Shown: positions 26,132 through 35,475, counted from the first letter of the stretch. The stretch is DNA of 64,000 nt from Azoarcus sp. L1K30 (GCF_018122735.1 NZ_JAGRRD010000001.1:4833486-4897485), one strand, 5' to 3'. The notes: generated by a model from the letters alone, not told the origin. Program-made: numbers and translations.

Positions 26132-28012
26132 CTACTGACCGCGCATGAAGAAGCGGTCGAGATCGTTCATGGTTAGCTGCGTCCACGTAGGCCGTCCATG
26201 ATTGCATTGATCTGCGCGCTCGGTCGCCTCCATGTCGCGCAGCAATGCGTTCATCTCCGGTATCGTCAGCTGGCGGTTCGCGCGTACCGCGCCATGGCAG
26301 GCCATGGTCGCCAGCAGTTCGTTGCGCCGTGCAGTGACCACTTCCGATGCGGGAAATTCGCGCAGCTCCTCCAGCAATTTGCGTAGCAGTTCGGCGACCG
26401 GCGCACTGGCCAGCAGCGCCGGCACGCTGCGAACGGCAAGCTCTTGCGGTCCGGCAGGCGCGACTTCAAAGCCCATGCGCGAGAGCACCTCGGCGCACTC
26501 GCCGGCGGCCGCCATGTCCTTCGGGCCGACCGAGAACACGGCGGGAATCAGCAGGCGCTGCACCGCAGGCGTGCCGTCAAGCACGGTTTTCAGTTTTTCG
26601 TACAGGATGCGTTCGTGCGCCGCATGCATATCGACCAGGATCAGGCCGTTCGCATTCTGCGCCAGGATATATACCCCGTGCAGTTGCGCCAGGGCGTATC
26701 CGAGCGGGGCGCCGTTCCCGCCTGCGGGCAGGGGCGTGGGTGGCTGGTCCGGCGATGGCGCATGCGCTGCGCCGGCAGCAAAGAATGCTGCCGGTGAAGC
26801 AGGCGGCGCAGCCGGACGCATTTGACCTTCATCGGCCGCCGGACGTGCGCTTGCAGCAAAGTCGAAGTAGGCGCGGCTGGCTGAGTCCATGGCCAGCTGC
26901 CCCTGCACCGGAGGACGATGCCATGCCGCGTCCGTAGCCCTTTCGTAGGCGGTGGTCGTGGCCGCTGAAGCCGGGTGGGGCGGTGCAATGCCCGCACTTG
27001 CCGCCAGCGGCGACTCGTCCAGCGCCCGCCCGGCGCCCGATTCGGCCAGGGCGCGGCTGACGGCATGAAAGACGTACTGGTGCACCGCGCGTGCGTCGCG
27101 GAAGCGCACCTCGATCTTGGCCGGATGAACATTGACATCGACCCCCGCGGGATCGAGTTCCAGAAACAGCACGTAAGCCGGATGGCGACTGCCATGCAGA
27201 ATGTCACTGTATGCCTGGCGCACGGCATGGGTCAGCAGCTTGTCGCGGACGAAGCGGCCGTTGACGAAGAAGTACTGGGCGTCCCGGCTGCTGCGTGAGT
27301 AGGCTGGCAGCGAGGCAAAGCCGCCCAGTGCGAGGATGCCGCCTTCGGCACGGACCTCGCGCGCGTGTTCGAGAAAGTCGTCGCCCATCAGCGCGCCGAC
27401 GCGGCGGATCGGCTCGCCTGGCGGCAGCCGATGGACGACGCGTCCATTGTGCATCAGTTGCAGGCCGACGTCGGGCCGGGCCAGCGCGACGCGACGGAAC
27501 ATCTCGTCGCAATGGGCGTATTCCGTGCCCTCGGACTTGAGGAACTTGCGCCGCGCGGGCGTGTTGTAATAAAGGTCGGCAACGTCCACCACGGTGCCCT
27601 CATTGAGCGCTGCCGGTGCCAGTTCTCCGCTGTCGCCATCAATGCGCCAGGCGTGATTCGCGCCTTCGGCACGGCTGGTGATGGTGGTGCGCGCGACCGC
27701 GGCGATCGCCGCCAGGGCTTCGCCGCGAAAGCCCATCGTGCCGACACGTTCGAGATCGTCGAGGCTGGCAATCTTGCTGGTTGCATGGCGTTCGAGGGCA
27801 AGCGCAAGCTCGTCACGGGCGATGCCGCATCCGTCGTCCGCCACCCGGATCCGGCGCACGCCACCTTGCTCCAGCTGCACCTCGATGGCCCTCGCCCCCG
27901 CATCCACGGCGTTTTCCAGCACCTCCTTCAGTACCGATGCGGGACGGTCGACCACCTCGCCGGCAGCGATCTGGTTGACCAGGAGGTCCGAGAGGCGATG
28001 AATGGCGGGCAT
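26132..28012 (-). CDS. mutL: DNA mismatch repair protein MutL (endonuclease type)
   Basis: The 626-residue protein links MutS mismatch recognition to strand removal. The N-terminal GHKL ATPase has E33/N34 (LENAVDAGA), DDGCGIA and GTMGFRGEAL. The variable linker (about 330-430) is rich in A and P. The C-terminal dimer domain carries DMHAAHERILYE (about 459-470), the endonuclease motif DxHA(x)2E(x)4E, plus a CHG motif near the end. So it likely nicks DNA itself and needs no MutH. It is not beside miaA as in many genomes. Confidence 0.96.
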   Translation of the reverse strand: MPAIHRLSDLLVNQIAAGEVVDRPASVLKEVLENAVDAGARAIEVQLEQGGVRRIRVADDGCGIARDELALALERHATSKIASLDDLERVGTMGFRGEALAAIAAVARTTITSRAEGANHAWRIDGDSGELAPAALNEGTVVDVADLYYNTPARRKFLKSEGTEYAHCDEMFRRVALARPDVGLQLMHNGRVVHRLPPGEPIRRVGALMGDDFLEHAREVRAEGGILALGGFASLPAYSRSSRDAQYFFVNGRFVRDKLLTHAVRQAYSDILHGSRHPAYVLFLELDPAGVDVNVHPAKIEVRFRDARAVHQYVFHAVSRALAESGAGRALDESPLAASAGIAPPHPASAATTTAYERATDAAWHRPPVQGQLAMDSASRAYFDFAASARPAADEGQMRPAAPPASPAAFFAAGAAHAPSPDQPPTPLPAGGNGAPLGYALAQLHGVYILAQNANGLILVDMHAAHERILYEKLKTVLDGTPAVQRLLIPAVFSVGPKDMAAAGECAEVLSRMGFEVAPAGPQELAVRSVPALLASAPVAELLRKLLEELREFPASEVVTARRNELLATMACHGAVRANRQLTIPEMNALLRDMEATERADQCNHGRPTWTQLTMNDLDRFFMRGQ

Positions 28013-28202
28013 GGGCGAGGCAGTCAGAAATGCGTTTTCGGGTCGGGTGGCGTGGCAGCGTGGGGATTATACGGGGCCATCGGTGGTGTCGCGGCGTCGG
28101 CAGGCCGTCAGCACCGATGGCGGTGCGATCGGATCCGATCCGGTATGATCCGGCCTGAAGGTAAGGGCGCGATACCCGCGGCAACTTTGCAGGGGAGATC
28201 GG

Positions 28203-28925
28203 ATGACAGCAACGGCCAGATGCTCGCACGCCATGGTGCTGATCGCGGCGGCGGTGTTCGCGGCCGGATGCTCGTCGCCGGGAACGGGGCCAAAGCCCGG
28301 GCGCCTGCCCGGTTTCGCCGCCCAGCATCTTGTAAAGTCTGATTTCAACCGCTTTGCCGAGGCGCATCAGCAGCGTATCTTCGTCAGCCTGCGCAGGCTG
28401 GCGGAAAAGCTCTACAAGCGAAACCCGAAAGAGTGGCGAAAGTCCGGGGCGGCCAGTCTGGAGGTGGCCATGCACAACCTGTTCGAGGTCGAGCACGGCT
28501 GGCGCCTCGAATCCCTTGGTTACCGTCGCGATCTCGATGCGCTCAGTGTCGCCCTGCATCCGGATTATCTCGGAGATCGCGTCCAGGCCTACATCGTCGG
28601 TCTGGCGAGCATGGTGCAGTCGGCTTTCGGCGATCGCGAGGAGTTTTATCTTCTGGATGATCTTGACGCCCAGCACCTTTACAATGCGGCGCGCAATGTC
28701 GAGGTCGCCGCCTGGAAGCTGAGCAACGCGCGTGCGGCTGACGGTCACCTGCTGTTGTTGTCGAACGAGATGGGTGGCATCAGCAATCTCAGTTTCGAGC
28801 GCGATTTCGGCCGAATCATCGGATTGCTCGATACGCTGTCGGATGTGGTCGAGGAAAAGACCGAACGCACGGTGACCCGCGTCGTCCAGAATCTTGCAAC
28901 TGCAGTCTTTCTGCCGGTGTATTGA
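28203..28925 (+). CDS. uncharacterised lipoprotein
   Basis: The 240-residue protein has a type II signal peptide with lipobox FAAGC (C at 23). The mature part is mostly helical: a basic stretch (LRRLAEKLYKRNPKEWRKSG) and a segment VEHGWRLESLGYRRDLDALSVALHPDYLGDRVQAYIVGL. It is conserved-looking but I do not recognise a named family. It probably sits in the outer or inner membrane facing the periplasm. GGGGAGA lies before the ATG. purN follows after 27 bases, so they may share a transcript. Confidence 0.75.
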   Translation: MTATARCSHAMVLIAAAVFAAGCSSPGTGPKPGRLPGFAAQHLVKSDFNRFAEAHQQRIFVSLRRLAEKLYKRNPKEWRKSGAASLEVAMHNLFEVEHGWRLESLGYRRDLDALSVALHPDYLGDRVQAYIVGLASMVQSAFGDREEFYLLDDLDAQHLYNAARNVEVAAWKLSNARAADGHLLLLSNEMGGISNLSFERDFGRIIGLLDTLSDVVEEKTERTVTRVVQNLATAVFLPVY

Positions 28926-28952
28926 ATACGCCGCCATCCCTGTCTGAGGATC

Positions 28953-29606
28953 ATGAAGTCCATCGTTATTCTGGTTTCCGGTCGTGGCAGCAACATGGAA
29001 GCAATCGTGCGCGCCGACATTCCGGGCGCGCGCATTGCCGCCGTGATCAGCAATCGTCCCGACGCCGCGGGGCTCTCCTTTGCCGCCGCGCGGGGCATCC
29101 ACACGGTGGCGCTGGACCACAAGGCCTTTGCCGATCGTGCGGCGTTCGATGCGGCGCTGGCCGAAGCGATCGATGCCTTTGAGCCCGATCTGGTCGTGCT
29201 GGCCGGATTCATGCGGGTGCTCACGGACGACTTCGTTCGTCGCTATGACGGTCGCCTGCTCAACATCCACCCGTCATTGCTGCCGTCGTTTCCCGGTTTG
29301 CACACCCATCGCCGCGCACTGGAGGCAGGCGTGCGACTGCACGGTGCCACCGTCCATTTCGTGACGCCAACGCTCGATTGCGGTCCGATCGTGCTGCAAG
29401 CCGCGGTAAGCGTGCGGCCCGGTGACGACGAAGCGGCGCTGGCTGCGCGCGTGCTCGAACAGGAGCACCGGATCTATCCGCAGGCGGTGCGCTGGTTTGT
29501 CGACGGTCGTCTGCGCCTGGACGCTGCTGGCAGGGTGATGGTCGATGGCGGCGAGTTTTCGGCGCCGGCCGCCGTGGTGCCGGCGATCGATGAGGTCATG
29601 TCCTGA
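28953..29606 (+). CDS. purN: phosphoribosylglycinamide formyltransferase
   Basis: The 217-residue enzyme transfers formyl from 10-formyl-THF to GAR in purine synthesis. The substrate phosphate loop SGRGSN is at 9-14. The catalytic triad is N104, H106 (NIHPSLLPSFPG) and D142 (TLDCGPIVLQ). AGGA precedes the ATG. A DUF3108 gene follows 13 bases later, so they are probably co-transcribed. Confidence 0.96.
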   Translation: MKSIVILVSGRGSNMEAIVRADIPGARIAAVISNRPDAAGLSFAAARGIHTVALDHKAFADRAAFDAALAEAIDAFEPDLVVLAGFMRVLTDDFVRRYDGRLLNIHPSLLPSFPGLHTHRRALEAGVRLHGATVHFVTPTLDCGPIVLQAAVSVRPGDDEAALAARVLEQEHRIYPQAVRWFVDGRLRLDAAGRVMVDGGEFSAPAAVVPAIDEVMS

Positions 29607-29619
29607 TGACGGATGGAAC

Positions 29620-30786
29620 ATGGTCGATCGTGGCCTGATCGCGGCGCTGAGCGTGTCGGTACTGGCACATGGTGCCTTGCTGGCAAGCGGCGGCTGGCAA
29701 TGGTCGGCACCGGCGTCGGGGGTGTCGGCGCCAGCGCTCGTGAGCGCAAGGCTCGTCGTTCCGGTGGCGGTTCCTCAGACGCCCGTGCCGCTCGCGCCGG
29801 CACGGTCGAAGCCCGCAAGCAGGGCCATGCCGGATTCCGCGGCGTCCGCGCCGGCGAGTGCTCCCGCACCGGTGCAGCTTTCTGCACTCGAGCCGGATGT
29901 CGGCGTCGTCAGCGACGCCGTGCCCGACGACTCATGGATGACAACCGCGGAGCCCGTGGCTGCGGGGGACGATGCGGCGGCGGAGGCGGTACGACTCGCG
30001 CAGGCGGATGAGGGTGGCGCCCCCGATGCGGAGTCGTTTGCGATCGATGGCTGGCCGTTGAGCGGGGCGATTACGTACCGCGTGTATCTTGGCAGTGGCG
30101 GCTTGCAGGTGGGCGAGGCCCGCCATGAGTGGTCCCACGACAAGACCCGCTACAGCATGCAGGTGACGCTCGAGACCACCGGTGTGGCTGCATTGCTGCA
30201 CGGCTTTCACTATGTGCAGAAAAGTGAGGGCGAGTTGCGCCCCGAGGGGCTGCGGCCGCAGGTGTTCACCGTGACGCAGAAGGGCAAGACGCAGGAAAGC
30301 GCGGTGTTCGACTGGGAGCATGCGCAGGTCAGCATTCGCCGTGGTGAGCGCGAACGGAAAAATGCCGTGCTCAAGCCCGGAGATCAGGATGTACTGAGCT
30401 TGTGGCACCAGATCGGCATCGTCGGTACCGAGGGCTTGCCGCGGACCCTCATGGTGATCAGCAACAAGAGCGCGACGCCGGCACTGCTGGAGTCGGTGGG
30501 GGAAGAGGGCTTGCGGTTGCCGATAGGCCAGCTCGATACCTTGCACGTCCGTGCCAAGGCGGAGACCAGCGAGCTGACTATCGATATCTGGCTCGCACGC
30601 CACTATGGCATGTTGCCGGTGCGTATCCGCGTAGTCGATGACAAGGGCGAGGTGCTGGACCAGCAGGCATTTCAGCTGCGCCTGGAACCCCCGAACGGCA
30701 CCGCAGCGCAGACGGCGGATGCCGCCGACATGATTGAACTCAAAGAAGAGCCGGTGTTGCCGCTGGCCGAACTATCCACGAACTGA
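29620..30786 (+). CDS. DUF3108 periplasmic protein with N-terminal anchor
   Basis: The 388-residue protein has an N-terminal helix (about 5-25) and a proline/alanine-rich linker to ~150. A DUF3108 domain (about 160-365) has GAITYRVYLGSGGLQVGEA, HYVQKSEGELRPEGLRPQVF, QDVLSLWHQIG and LARHYGMLPVRIRVVDDKGE. The family is predicted to be a beta-rich periplasmic fold of unknown function. ATG 29620 has GGATGGA upstream. It sits between purN and an rRNA methyltransferase gene, a common order in Rhodocyclales-type genomes. Confidence 0.8.
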   Translation: MVDRGLIAALSVSVLAHGALLASGGWQWSAPASGVSAPALVSARLVVPVAVPQTPVPLAPARSKPASRAMPDSAASAPASAPAPVQLSALEPDVGVVSDAVPDDSWMTTAEPVAAGDDAAAEAVRLAQADEGGAPDAESFAIDGWPLSGAITYRVYLGSGGLQVGEARHEWSHDKTRYSMQVTLETTGVAALLHGFHYVQKSEGELRPEGLRPQVFTVTQKGKTQESAVFDWEHAQVSIRRGERERKNAVLKPGDQDVLSLWHQIGIVGTEGLPRTLMVISNKSATPALLESVGEEGLRLPIGQLDTLHVRAKAETSELTIDIWLARHYGMLPVRIRVVDDKGEVLDQQAFQLRLEPPNGTAAQTADAADMIELKEEPVLPLAELSTN

Positions 30787-30795
30787 ACGGACATC

Positions 30796-32085
30796 ATGCA
30801 AAAAACAGTCAAGGCAGCCGAGGCCATTTCGCGCGGTCTCATCATTCAGACCACTCAGGTGCTTGGCACTGTGCTGTCTTTCGAACACCCGGCCGACGCG
30901 GTGCTGTCGAGACATTTTCGCGAGCATCGCGATCTTGGGCATCGCGACCGTGGCTTCATCGCCGAAACCGTCTATGGCATCGTGCGTCGCCTGCGCTGGC
31001 TGCGCCGGCTGGCGGGCCCGGCCGCATCGCCACGGCAGTTGCTGCTGGCCTGGCTGGCACGCGGGGAGGGCTGGCCGATGCGCCAGTTCGAGGGGCTGGC
31101 TTCGGCCACCGAACGCGACTGGATCGAGGGTATCAAGTCGGCCACGCTGGACGAAGGAACAGTGGCCGAGCGCGCCGACCTGCCCGACTGGCTGGCCGAT
31201 CGCCTGCTCGCGCAGCACGACGAAGCCGAGGTATTGCGGCTTGCCCACAGCCTGAATCGACCGGCCCCGCTGGATCTGCGCGTCAACGTGCTCAAGGCCG
31301 ACCGCGACGCGGTACTGGCCCATCTGCGCGAAGATGGTTTCGGTGCCGAGCCGTGCGCCCTGTCGCCGCACGGCATTCGCCTGAGCGGAAAGCCGGCGCT
31401 GCAGAAACACGCGCTGTTTGTCGATGGCAGCTTCGAGGTGCAGGACGAAGGCAGCCAGTTGCTCGGTTTGCTGGTACAGCCCAAACGGGGCGAGCTGGTG
31501 GTGGATTTCTGCGCCGGTGCCGGCGGCAAGACCCTGCAGCTGGGGGCATTGATGCGATCGACCGGGCGTCTCTATGCCTTCGATGTGTCGGAGAAGCGCC
31601 TGGCCAAGCTCAAGCCGCGCATGGCGCGCTCGGGCCTGTCCAACGTGCATCCAGTGCTGATTGCGCACGAGAACGACGCGAAGGTGAAACGGCTCAACGG
31701 CAAAGCCGACCGTGTGCTGGTGGACGCCCCGTGCAGCGGCCTGGGTACCTTGCGCCGCAACCCCGACCTGAAGTGGCGACAGACCGCGGCATCGGTCGAT
31801 GAGATGGTGGCCAAGCAAGGGGCGATTCTGGCCGCTGCCGCCAGGTTGGTACGCCCGGGTGGGCGGCTGGTGTATGCCACTTGCAGCCTTCTGGTCGACG
31901 AGAATGATGCCGTGGTCGATGCCTTCCTTGCCGCCAACCCGGCATTTACAGCGGTGCCTGCCGAACAGGTGCTCCATAGCCAGGGCATCGACTTGCCCAC
32001 CGGTGAGCGCCTGCGCCTGTCGCCCGATGCGCACGACACCGACGGATTCTTTGCCGCGGTGCTGGAACGTGCCGCCAATGCCTGA
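30796..32085 (+). CDS. RsmB/NOP-family RNA (cytosine-5) methyltransferase
   Basis: The 429-residue SAM-dependent enzyme has an N-terminal NusB-like helical part (about 1-140). The Rossmann methyltransferase has VVDFCAGAGGKTLQLG (SAM loop), LYAFDVSEKRLAKLKPR, the catalytic cysteine motif DAPCSGLGTLRRNPDLKW and second cysteine ATCSLL. It lacks the full RsmB N-terminus, so the target (16S C967 or another site) is uncertain. The gene overlaps the next by eight bases. Confidence 0.88.
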   Translation: MQKTVKAAEAISRGLIIQTTQVLGTVLSFEHPADAVLSRHFREHRDLGHRDRGFIAETVYGIVRRLRWLRRLAGPAASPRQLLLAWLARGEGWPMRQFEGLASATERDWIEGIKSATLDEGTVAERADLPDWLADRLLAQHDEAEVLRLAHSLNRPAPLDLRVNVLKADRDAVLAHLREDGFGAEPCALSPHGIRLSGKPALQKHALFVDGSFEVQDEGSQLLGLLVQPKRGELVVDFCAGAGGKTLQLGALMRSTGRLYAFDVSEKRLAKLKPRMARSGLSNVHPVLIAHENDAKVKRLNGKADRVLVDAPCSGLGTLRRNPDLKWRQTAASVDEMVAKQGAILAAAARLVRPGGRLVYATCSLLVDENDAVVDAFLAANPAFTAVPAEQVLHSQGIDLPTGERLRLSPDAHDTDGFFAAVLERAANA

Positions 32086-32659
32086 TGGCCGCTGGCGAAG
32101 GCTGCTGATCGCACTTGCGCTTGCGCCGGCGCTTGCCGTCGGCAGCGTGTCGGCGTCGCAGCAATTGCGGGCCGAAGGCAGCATGGAGCTTGCGTTCTCG
32201 CCGTGGGACAACCCCGAGGCGCTACTGCTCAAGGTGGTGCGCGACGCGCGCCACAGCGTGCTGGTGCAGGCCTACGCCTTCACCAGCAAGCGCATTGCCG
32301 ACGCGCTGGTGGCGGCGCACCGGCGCGGGGTGCGGGTGGAGGTGCTGGCCGACGCGAAAATGAATCACCGCGAGCGCGGCAATGCGGTGCCGCGCCTGCT
32401 GGCGGCAGGTATCCCGGTGGCTTTCGAGACGCGCTACCAGGCGGCGCACAACAAGATCGTGATCGCGGACGCCGAAGGGCCAGGATGCACGGTGGTGACG
32501 GGGTCCTACAATTTCACCTGGTCTGCGAACAATCGCAATGCAGAGAATCTGCTGGTGCTGCGTTCCAATTGCGCACTGGCCCGCAGCTATCGCGACAACT
32601 GGCGTCGGCACCGGGCCGAGGCCAGTCCGGTGAAGAAACTTCCATGGAGATTGCAATGA
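32078..32659 (+). CDS. secreted single-HKD phospholipase D-family nuclease
   Basis: The 193-residue protein has a signal peptide (about 1-26) and one HKD motif: H124-x-K126-x4-D131 (AHNKIVIAD), followed by GSYNFTWSANNRNAEN. Single-HKD secreted members such as Nuc/NucT are dimeric endonucleases that cut DNA outside the cytoplasm, whereas phospholipases carry two. It would thus degrade or process DNA in the periplasm, where a LigE-type ligase is also expected. It is translationally coupled both to the upstream methyltransferase (8-base overlap) and the MscS gene (ATGA). Confidence 0.85.
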   Translation: MPDGRWRRLLIALALAPALAVGSVSASQQLRAEGSMELAFSPWDNPEALLLKVVRDARHSVLVQAYAFTSKRIADALVAAHRRGVRVEVLADAKMNHRERGNAVPRLLAAGIPVAFETRYQAAHNKIVIADAEGPGCTVVTGSYNFTWSANNRNAENLLVLRSNCALARSYRDNWRRHRAEASPVKKLPWRLQ

Positions 32660-33987
32660 CGACACCGGGGCCCGATCTTGGCGCCGTGGCCGATCTGTTC
32701 GTGCGCGCGGGGGAGGGGGTCGATCAGCGCATCATGCTGGTGCAGCTCGCGGTCATCGTCTGTGCGCTGGCGGCGGGCTGGCTGATTCAGCGCGCCTGGG
32801 ATCGACGCCTGCTGGAGGTTGCGCCCGATGCGATGAGTTCCGCCCGGCGCTTTGGCCAGCATGGTGCAAAGCGGGTGCTCCTTCCACTGTCGGCGCTGCT
32901 GCTGGTACTCGCCGGTCGTGGCATCGTGGCGCATTTCCAGTCCGTGCATGTGCTCGATCTCGCCGTGCCGCTGCTGACCTCGCTGGCGATCGTACGCTTC
33001 GTCGTATTCGCATTGCGCCAGGCAGTCGGCCGTTCAAGCTGGCTGGGCATGTTCGAGAAATTTTTCTCGGCGCTGGTGTGGGGCGTTGTCGCGCTGCATA
33101 TTCTCGGCCTGCTGCCGGACGTGATCGAAGGTCTCGAGTCGATGTCGTTTACGCTGGGTGGGCAGAAGCTGTCGGCGTGGACGCTGCTCAAGGGTGTGGC
33201 GATGGTGTTGCTCACCTTGCTCGTTGCAATGTGGGCGGCGGGTGTGCTGGAACGCAGGATGGCGGCTGCGTCCGGGCTCGACAGCAACATGCGTCTGGTG
33301 CTGACCCGGGTGATGCGCGCATTGCTGACCCTGGTCGCTTTCCTGGTGGCATTGCCGATGGTCGGCATCGATCTGACGACACTGTCGGTGTTTGGCGGTG
33401 CGCTTGGTGTCGGCCTCGGCTTCGGCATGCAGAAGATTGCCGCCAACTACGTATCCGGTTTCATCATCCTGCTCGATCGCTCACTGAGCATCGGCAACCT
33501 CATCTCGGTGGGAACGGACCGCGGCGTGGTCAAGGAGATTACGACGCGCTATACGGTGATCCGGGCGCCGAACGGGATCGAGTCGATCGTGCCCAATGAG
33601 GTGCTGGTGAGTTCGGTCGTGCAGAACGAGACCTTGAGCGATACCCAGGTCGCGCTGCCGCTCACGTTCCAGGTCAGCTACGATACCGATCTCGACCGTG
33701 CGCTGGCGATCCTGGTCGAGGTGGCCGGTCAGCAGCCTCGTGTGCTCACCGATCCGGCGCCGCGAGCCTTTCTCGCGAGTTTTGGCGACAACGGCATCAA
33801 CCTGCGCCTGGGGTGCTGGATCGCCGACCCGCAGGAGGGCACGCTCGCCGTCACCTCCGAAATCAACATGGAAGTCTGGCGGCGGTTCAAGGCGGCCGGC
33901 ATCGGCATTCCGTTCCCGCAGCGCGAAATTCGCATCCTGTCGCCACTATCTCCGGACTCCGCTGTCCAATTCCCGCAAAGTGGCTGA
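32656..33987 (+). CDS. MscS-family mechanosensitive channel
   Basis: The 443-residue inner-membrane protein has several N-terminal helices. The MscS pore helix and beta domain follow: LSVFGGALGVGLGFGMQKIAANYVSGFIILLDRSLSIGNLIS and IRAPNGIESIVPNEVLVSS, with a C-terminal alpha/beta cage (about 330-435). It likely opens on membrane tension. The ATG at 32656, after GGAGA, overlaps the nuclease stop as ATGA; an ATG four codons upstream is also possible. Confidence 0.88.
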   Translation: MTTPGPDLGAVADLFVRAGEGVDQRIMLVQLAVIVCALAAGWLIQRAWDRRLLEVAPDAMSSARRFGQHGAKRVLLPLSALLLVLAGRGIVAHFQSVHVLDLAVPLLTSLAIVRFVVFALRQAVGRSSWLGMFEKFFSALVWGVVALHILGLLPDVIEGLESMSFTLGGQKLSAWTLLKGVAMVLLTLLVAMWAAGVLERRMAAASGLDSNMRLVLTRVMRALLTLVAFLVALPMVGIDLTTLSVFGGALGVGLGFGMQKIAANYVSGFIILLDRSLSIGNLISVGTDRGVVKEITTRYTVIRAPNGIESIVPNEVLVSSVVQNETLSDTQVALPLTFQVSYDTDLDRALAILVEVAGQQPRVLTDPAPRAFLASFGDNGINLRLGCWIADPQEGTLAVTSEINMEVWRRFKAAGIGIPFPQREIRILSPLSPDSAVQFPQSG

Positions 33988-34011
33988 TCGAGTCTTCCAT
34001 CTGCGCCTTCG

Positions 34012-34039
34012 TTGCGGTTTGGTCCGGTTGGCGTAGAAT
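34012..34039 (+). promoter_or_regulatory. probable sigma-70 promoter of the desaturase gene
   Basis: TTGCGG (34012-34017) and TAGAAT (34034-34039) are 16 bases apart. A start near 34046 gives a ~35-base leader with AAGGA before the ATG. A perfect palindrome CTTGTACAAG (34059-34068) lies in the leader, just before the ribosome site. Confidence 0.5.
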
Positions 34040-34080
34040 CGGATGGCAATAAGCGTTTCTTGTACAAGGATTTTTTAAGA

Positions 34081-35250
34081 ATGTATTCCGGGTTGTTCGA
34101 GCTCCCCTGGTGGGGCTACATCGTCGTGGCACTGGTGCTGACCCACATCACTATTGCCGCGGTCACCATCTATCTGCACCGTCATCAGGCACATCGCGCG
34201 CTCGAGCTGAGTCCGCTGCCGAGCCACTTCTTCCGTTTCTGGCTGTGGATGACGACGGGCATGGTCACGGGAGAGTGGGCGTCGGTTCATCGCAAGCACC
34301 ACGCCAAATGCGAGACGGCGGAGGATCCGCACAGTCCGCAGACGCGCGGTATCCGTAAGGTTCTGCTCGAAGGCGCGGAGCTGTACCGGGCAGAGGCGAA
34401 CAACAAGGAAACCCTGGCGCGCTACGGCCACGGCACGCCCGACGACTGGCTCGAACGCAATGTCTATCGGCACTCCGTTGTCGGCGTGTCGCTGATGTTG
34501 ATCATCGACGTGGTCGCGTTCGGTGCGCTCGGGCTGACGATCTGGGCGGTGCAGATGATGTGGATTCCGATCTGGGCCGCGGGCGTGGTCAATGGCCTGG
34601 GGCACTATGTCGGTTATCGCAACTACGACTGCGCCGACGCCTCGACCAACCTGCTGCCCTGGGGCATCCTCATCGGCGGCGAGGAACTGCACAACAATCA
34701 CCATAGCTTCGCCACCTCGGCCAAGCTGTCGTCGAAGTGGTACGAGTTCGACATCGGCTGGATGTACATTCGCATTCTCGAGATCTTCGGGATGGCCAAA
34801 GCGAAGAAGGTCATTCCGCAGCCCATCTTCGGCGAAGCCAAGCCGCATGTGGATTTCGATACCCTGCAAGCCATCATCACCCATCGTTACGACGTCATGA
34901 CGCGCTACGTGCGATCGCTCAAGCGCACCTGCAGCGAAGAGATCGACCGTCTGAAGGCGGAGCATGCGGGCAAGTTCGATGCGCGGGCGCTACGCCGCTG
35001 GGTGCTGTCGGGCGAGGAGCGTCATCTGTGCGCGCAGCAAAAGGCCGAACTCGCGGTGGTGATCAAGGACAGTAAGGCCTTGACGACCGTGGTCAGCATG
35101 CGCGAAGAGCTGGTTGCCATCTGGGCACGCTCGACCGCCACGCGTGAGCAGCTGCTCAAGCAACTGCACGACTGGATCGAGCGCGCCGAGCAGAGCGGCA
35201 TCGAACAATTGCAGGAATTCTCGTCGCGCTTGCGGCGTTACGCCGTTTGA
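34081..35250 (+). CDS. acyl-lipid/acyl-CoA fatty acid desaturase
   Basis: The 389-residue membrane di-iron enzyme has the three histidine boxes of stearoyl-type desaturases: HRHQAH (33-38), HRKHH (70-74) and HNNHH (204-208). Helices near 12-31, 50-66, 150-190 surround them. It introduces a cis double bond in membrane acyl chains using oxygen. The C-terminal ~120 residues are charged and helical, longer than in minimal desaturases. ATG 34081 has AAGGA ten bases upstream. Single-gene unit. Confidence 0.9.
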   Translation: MYSGLFELPWWGYIVVALVLTHITIAAVTIYLHRHQAHRALELSPLPSHFFRFWLWMTTGMVTGEWASVHRKHHAKCETAEDPHSPQTRGIRKVLLEGAELYRAEANNKETLARYGHGTPDDWLERNVYRHSVVGVSLMLIIDVVAFGALGLTIWAVQMMWIPIWAAGVVNGLGHYVGYRNYDCADASTNLLPWGILIGGEELHNNHHSFATSAKLSSKWYEFDIGWMYIRILEIFGMAKAKKVIPQPIFGEAKPHVDFDTLQAIITHRYDVMTRYVRSLKRTCSEEIDRLKAEHAGKFDARALRRWVLSGEERHLCAQQKAELAVVIKDSKALTTVVSMREELVAIWARSTATREQLLKQLHDWIERAEQSGIEQLQEFSSRLRRYAV

Positions 35251-35308
35251 GCCTGATGATGATTAACCCGGCAATCAATTAGATGGCGAATGCTGGAGTT
35301 CAGCACGG

Positions 35309-35475
35309 TCGCTCCCTCCCCTTCAAGGGGAGGGTTTGGGTGGGGATGGGTTCCACCGACGCCGCAGTAACCCATCCCCCTCCTAACCGGTAGTCTCGGC
35401 AATGCCTCGCCGCTACGCCGGCAGCGAGCAGGGCTCGCCGAAATCCCGGCTACGCCCTCCTTGAAGGGGGAGGAA
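35309..35475. repeat. structured intergenic repeat element
   Basis: In the 356-base gap between the desaturase and queD genes lies a ~165-base element with nested dyads. It starts with CTCCCCTTCAAGGGGAGGG and ends with CCTCCTTGAAGGGGGAGG, two related hairpins. Inside, GGGGATGGGTT and AACCCATCCCC form a perfect 11-bp inverted repeat. No coding potential is seen. Such C/T-rich dyad elements occur in many copies in GC-rich proteobacteria, but copy number here cannot be judged from one window. Confidence 0.6.

Noticed and set aside
28127-28140. Perfect palindrome GATCGGATCCGATC before the lipoprotein gene
   Set aside because: Composed of overlapping GATC/GGATCC units in GC-rich DNA, short, and without context suggesting a regulator.
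34059-34068. Palindrome CTTGTACAAG in the desaturase leader
   Set aside because: Ten bases only and inside the ribosome-site region; may be chance. It is mentioned with the promoter but not claimed as an operator.
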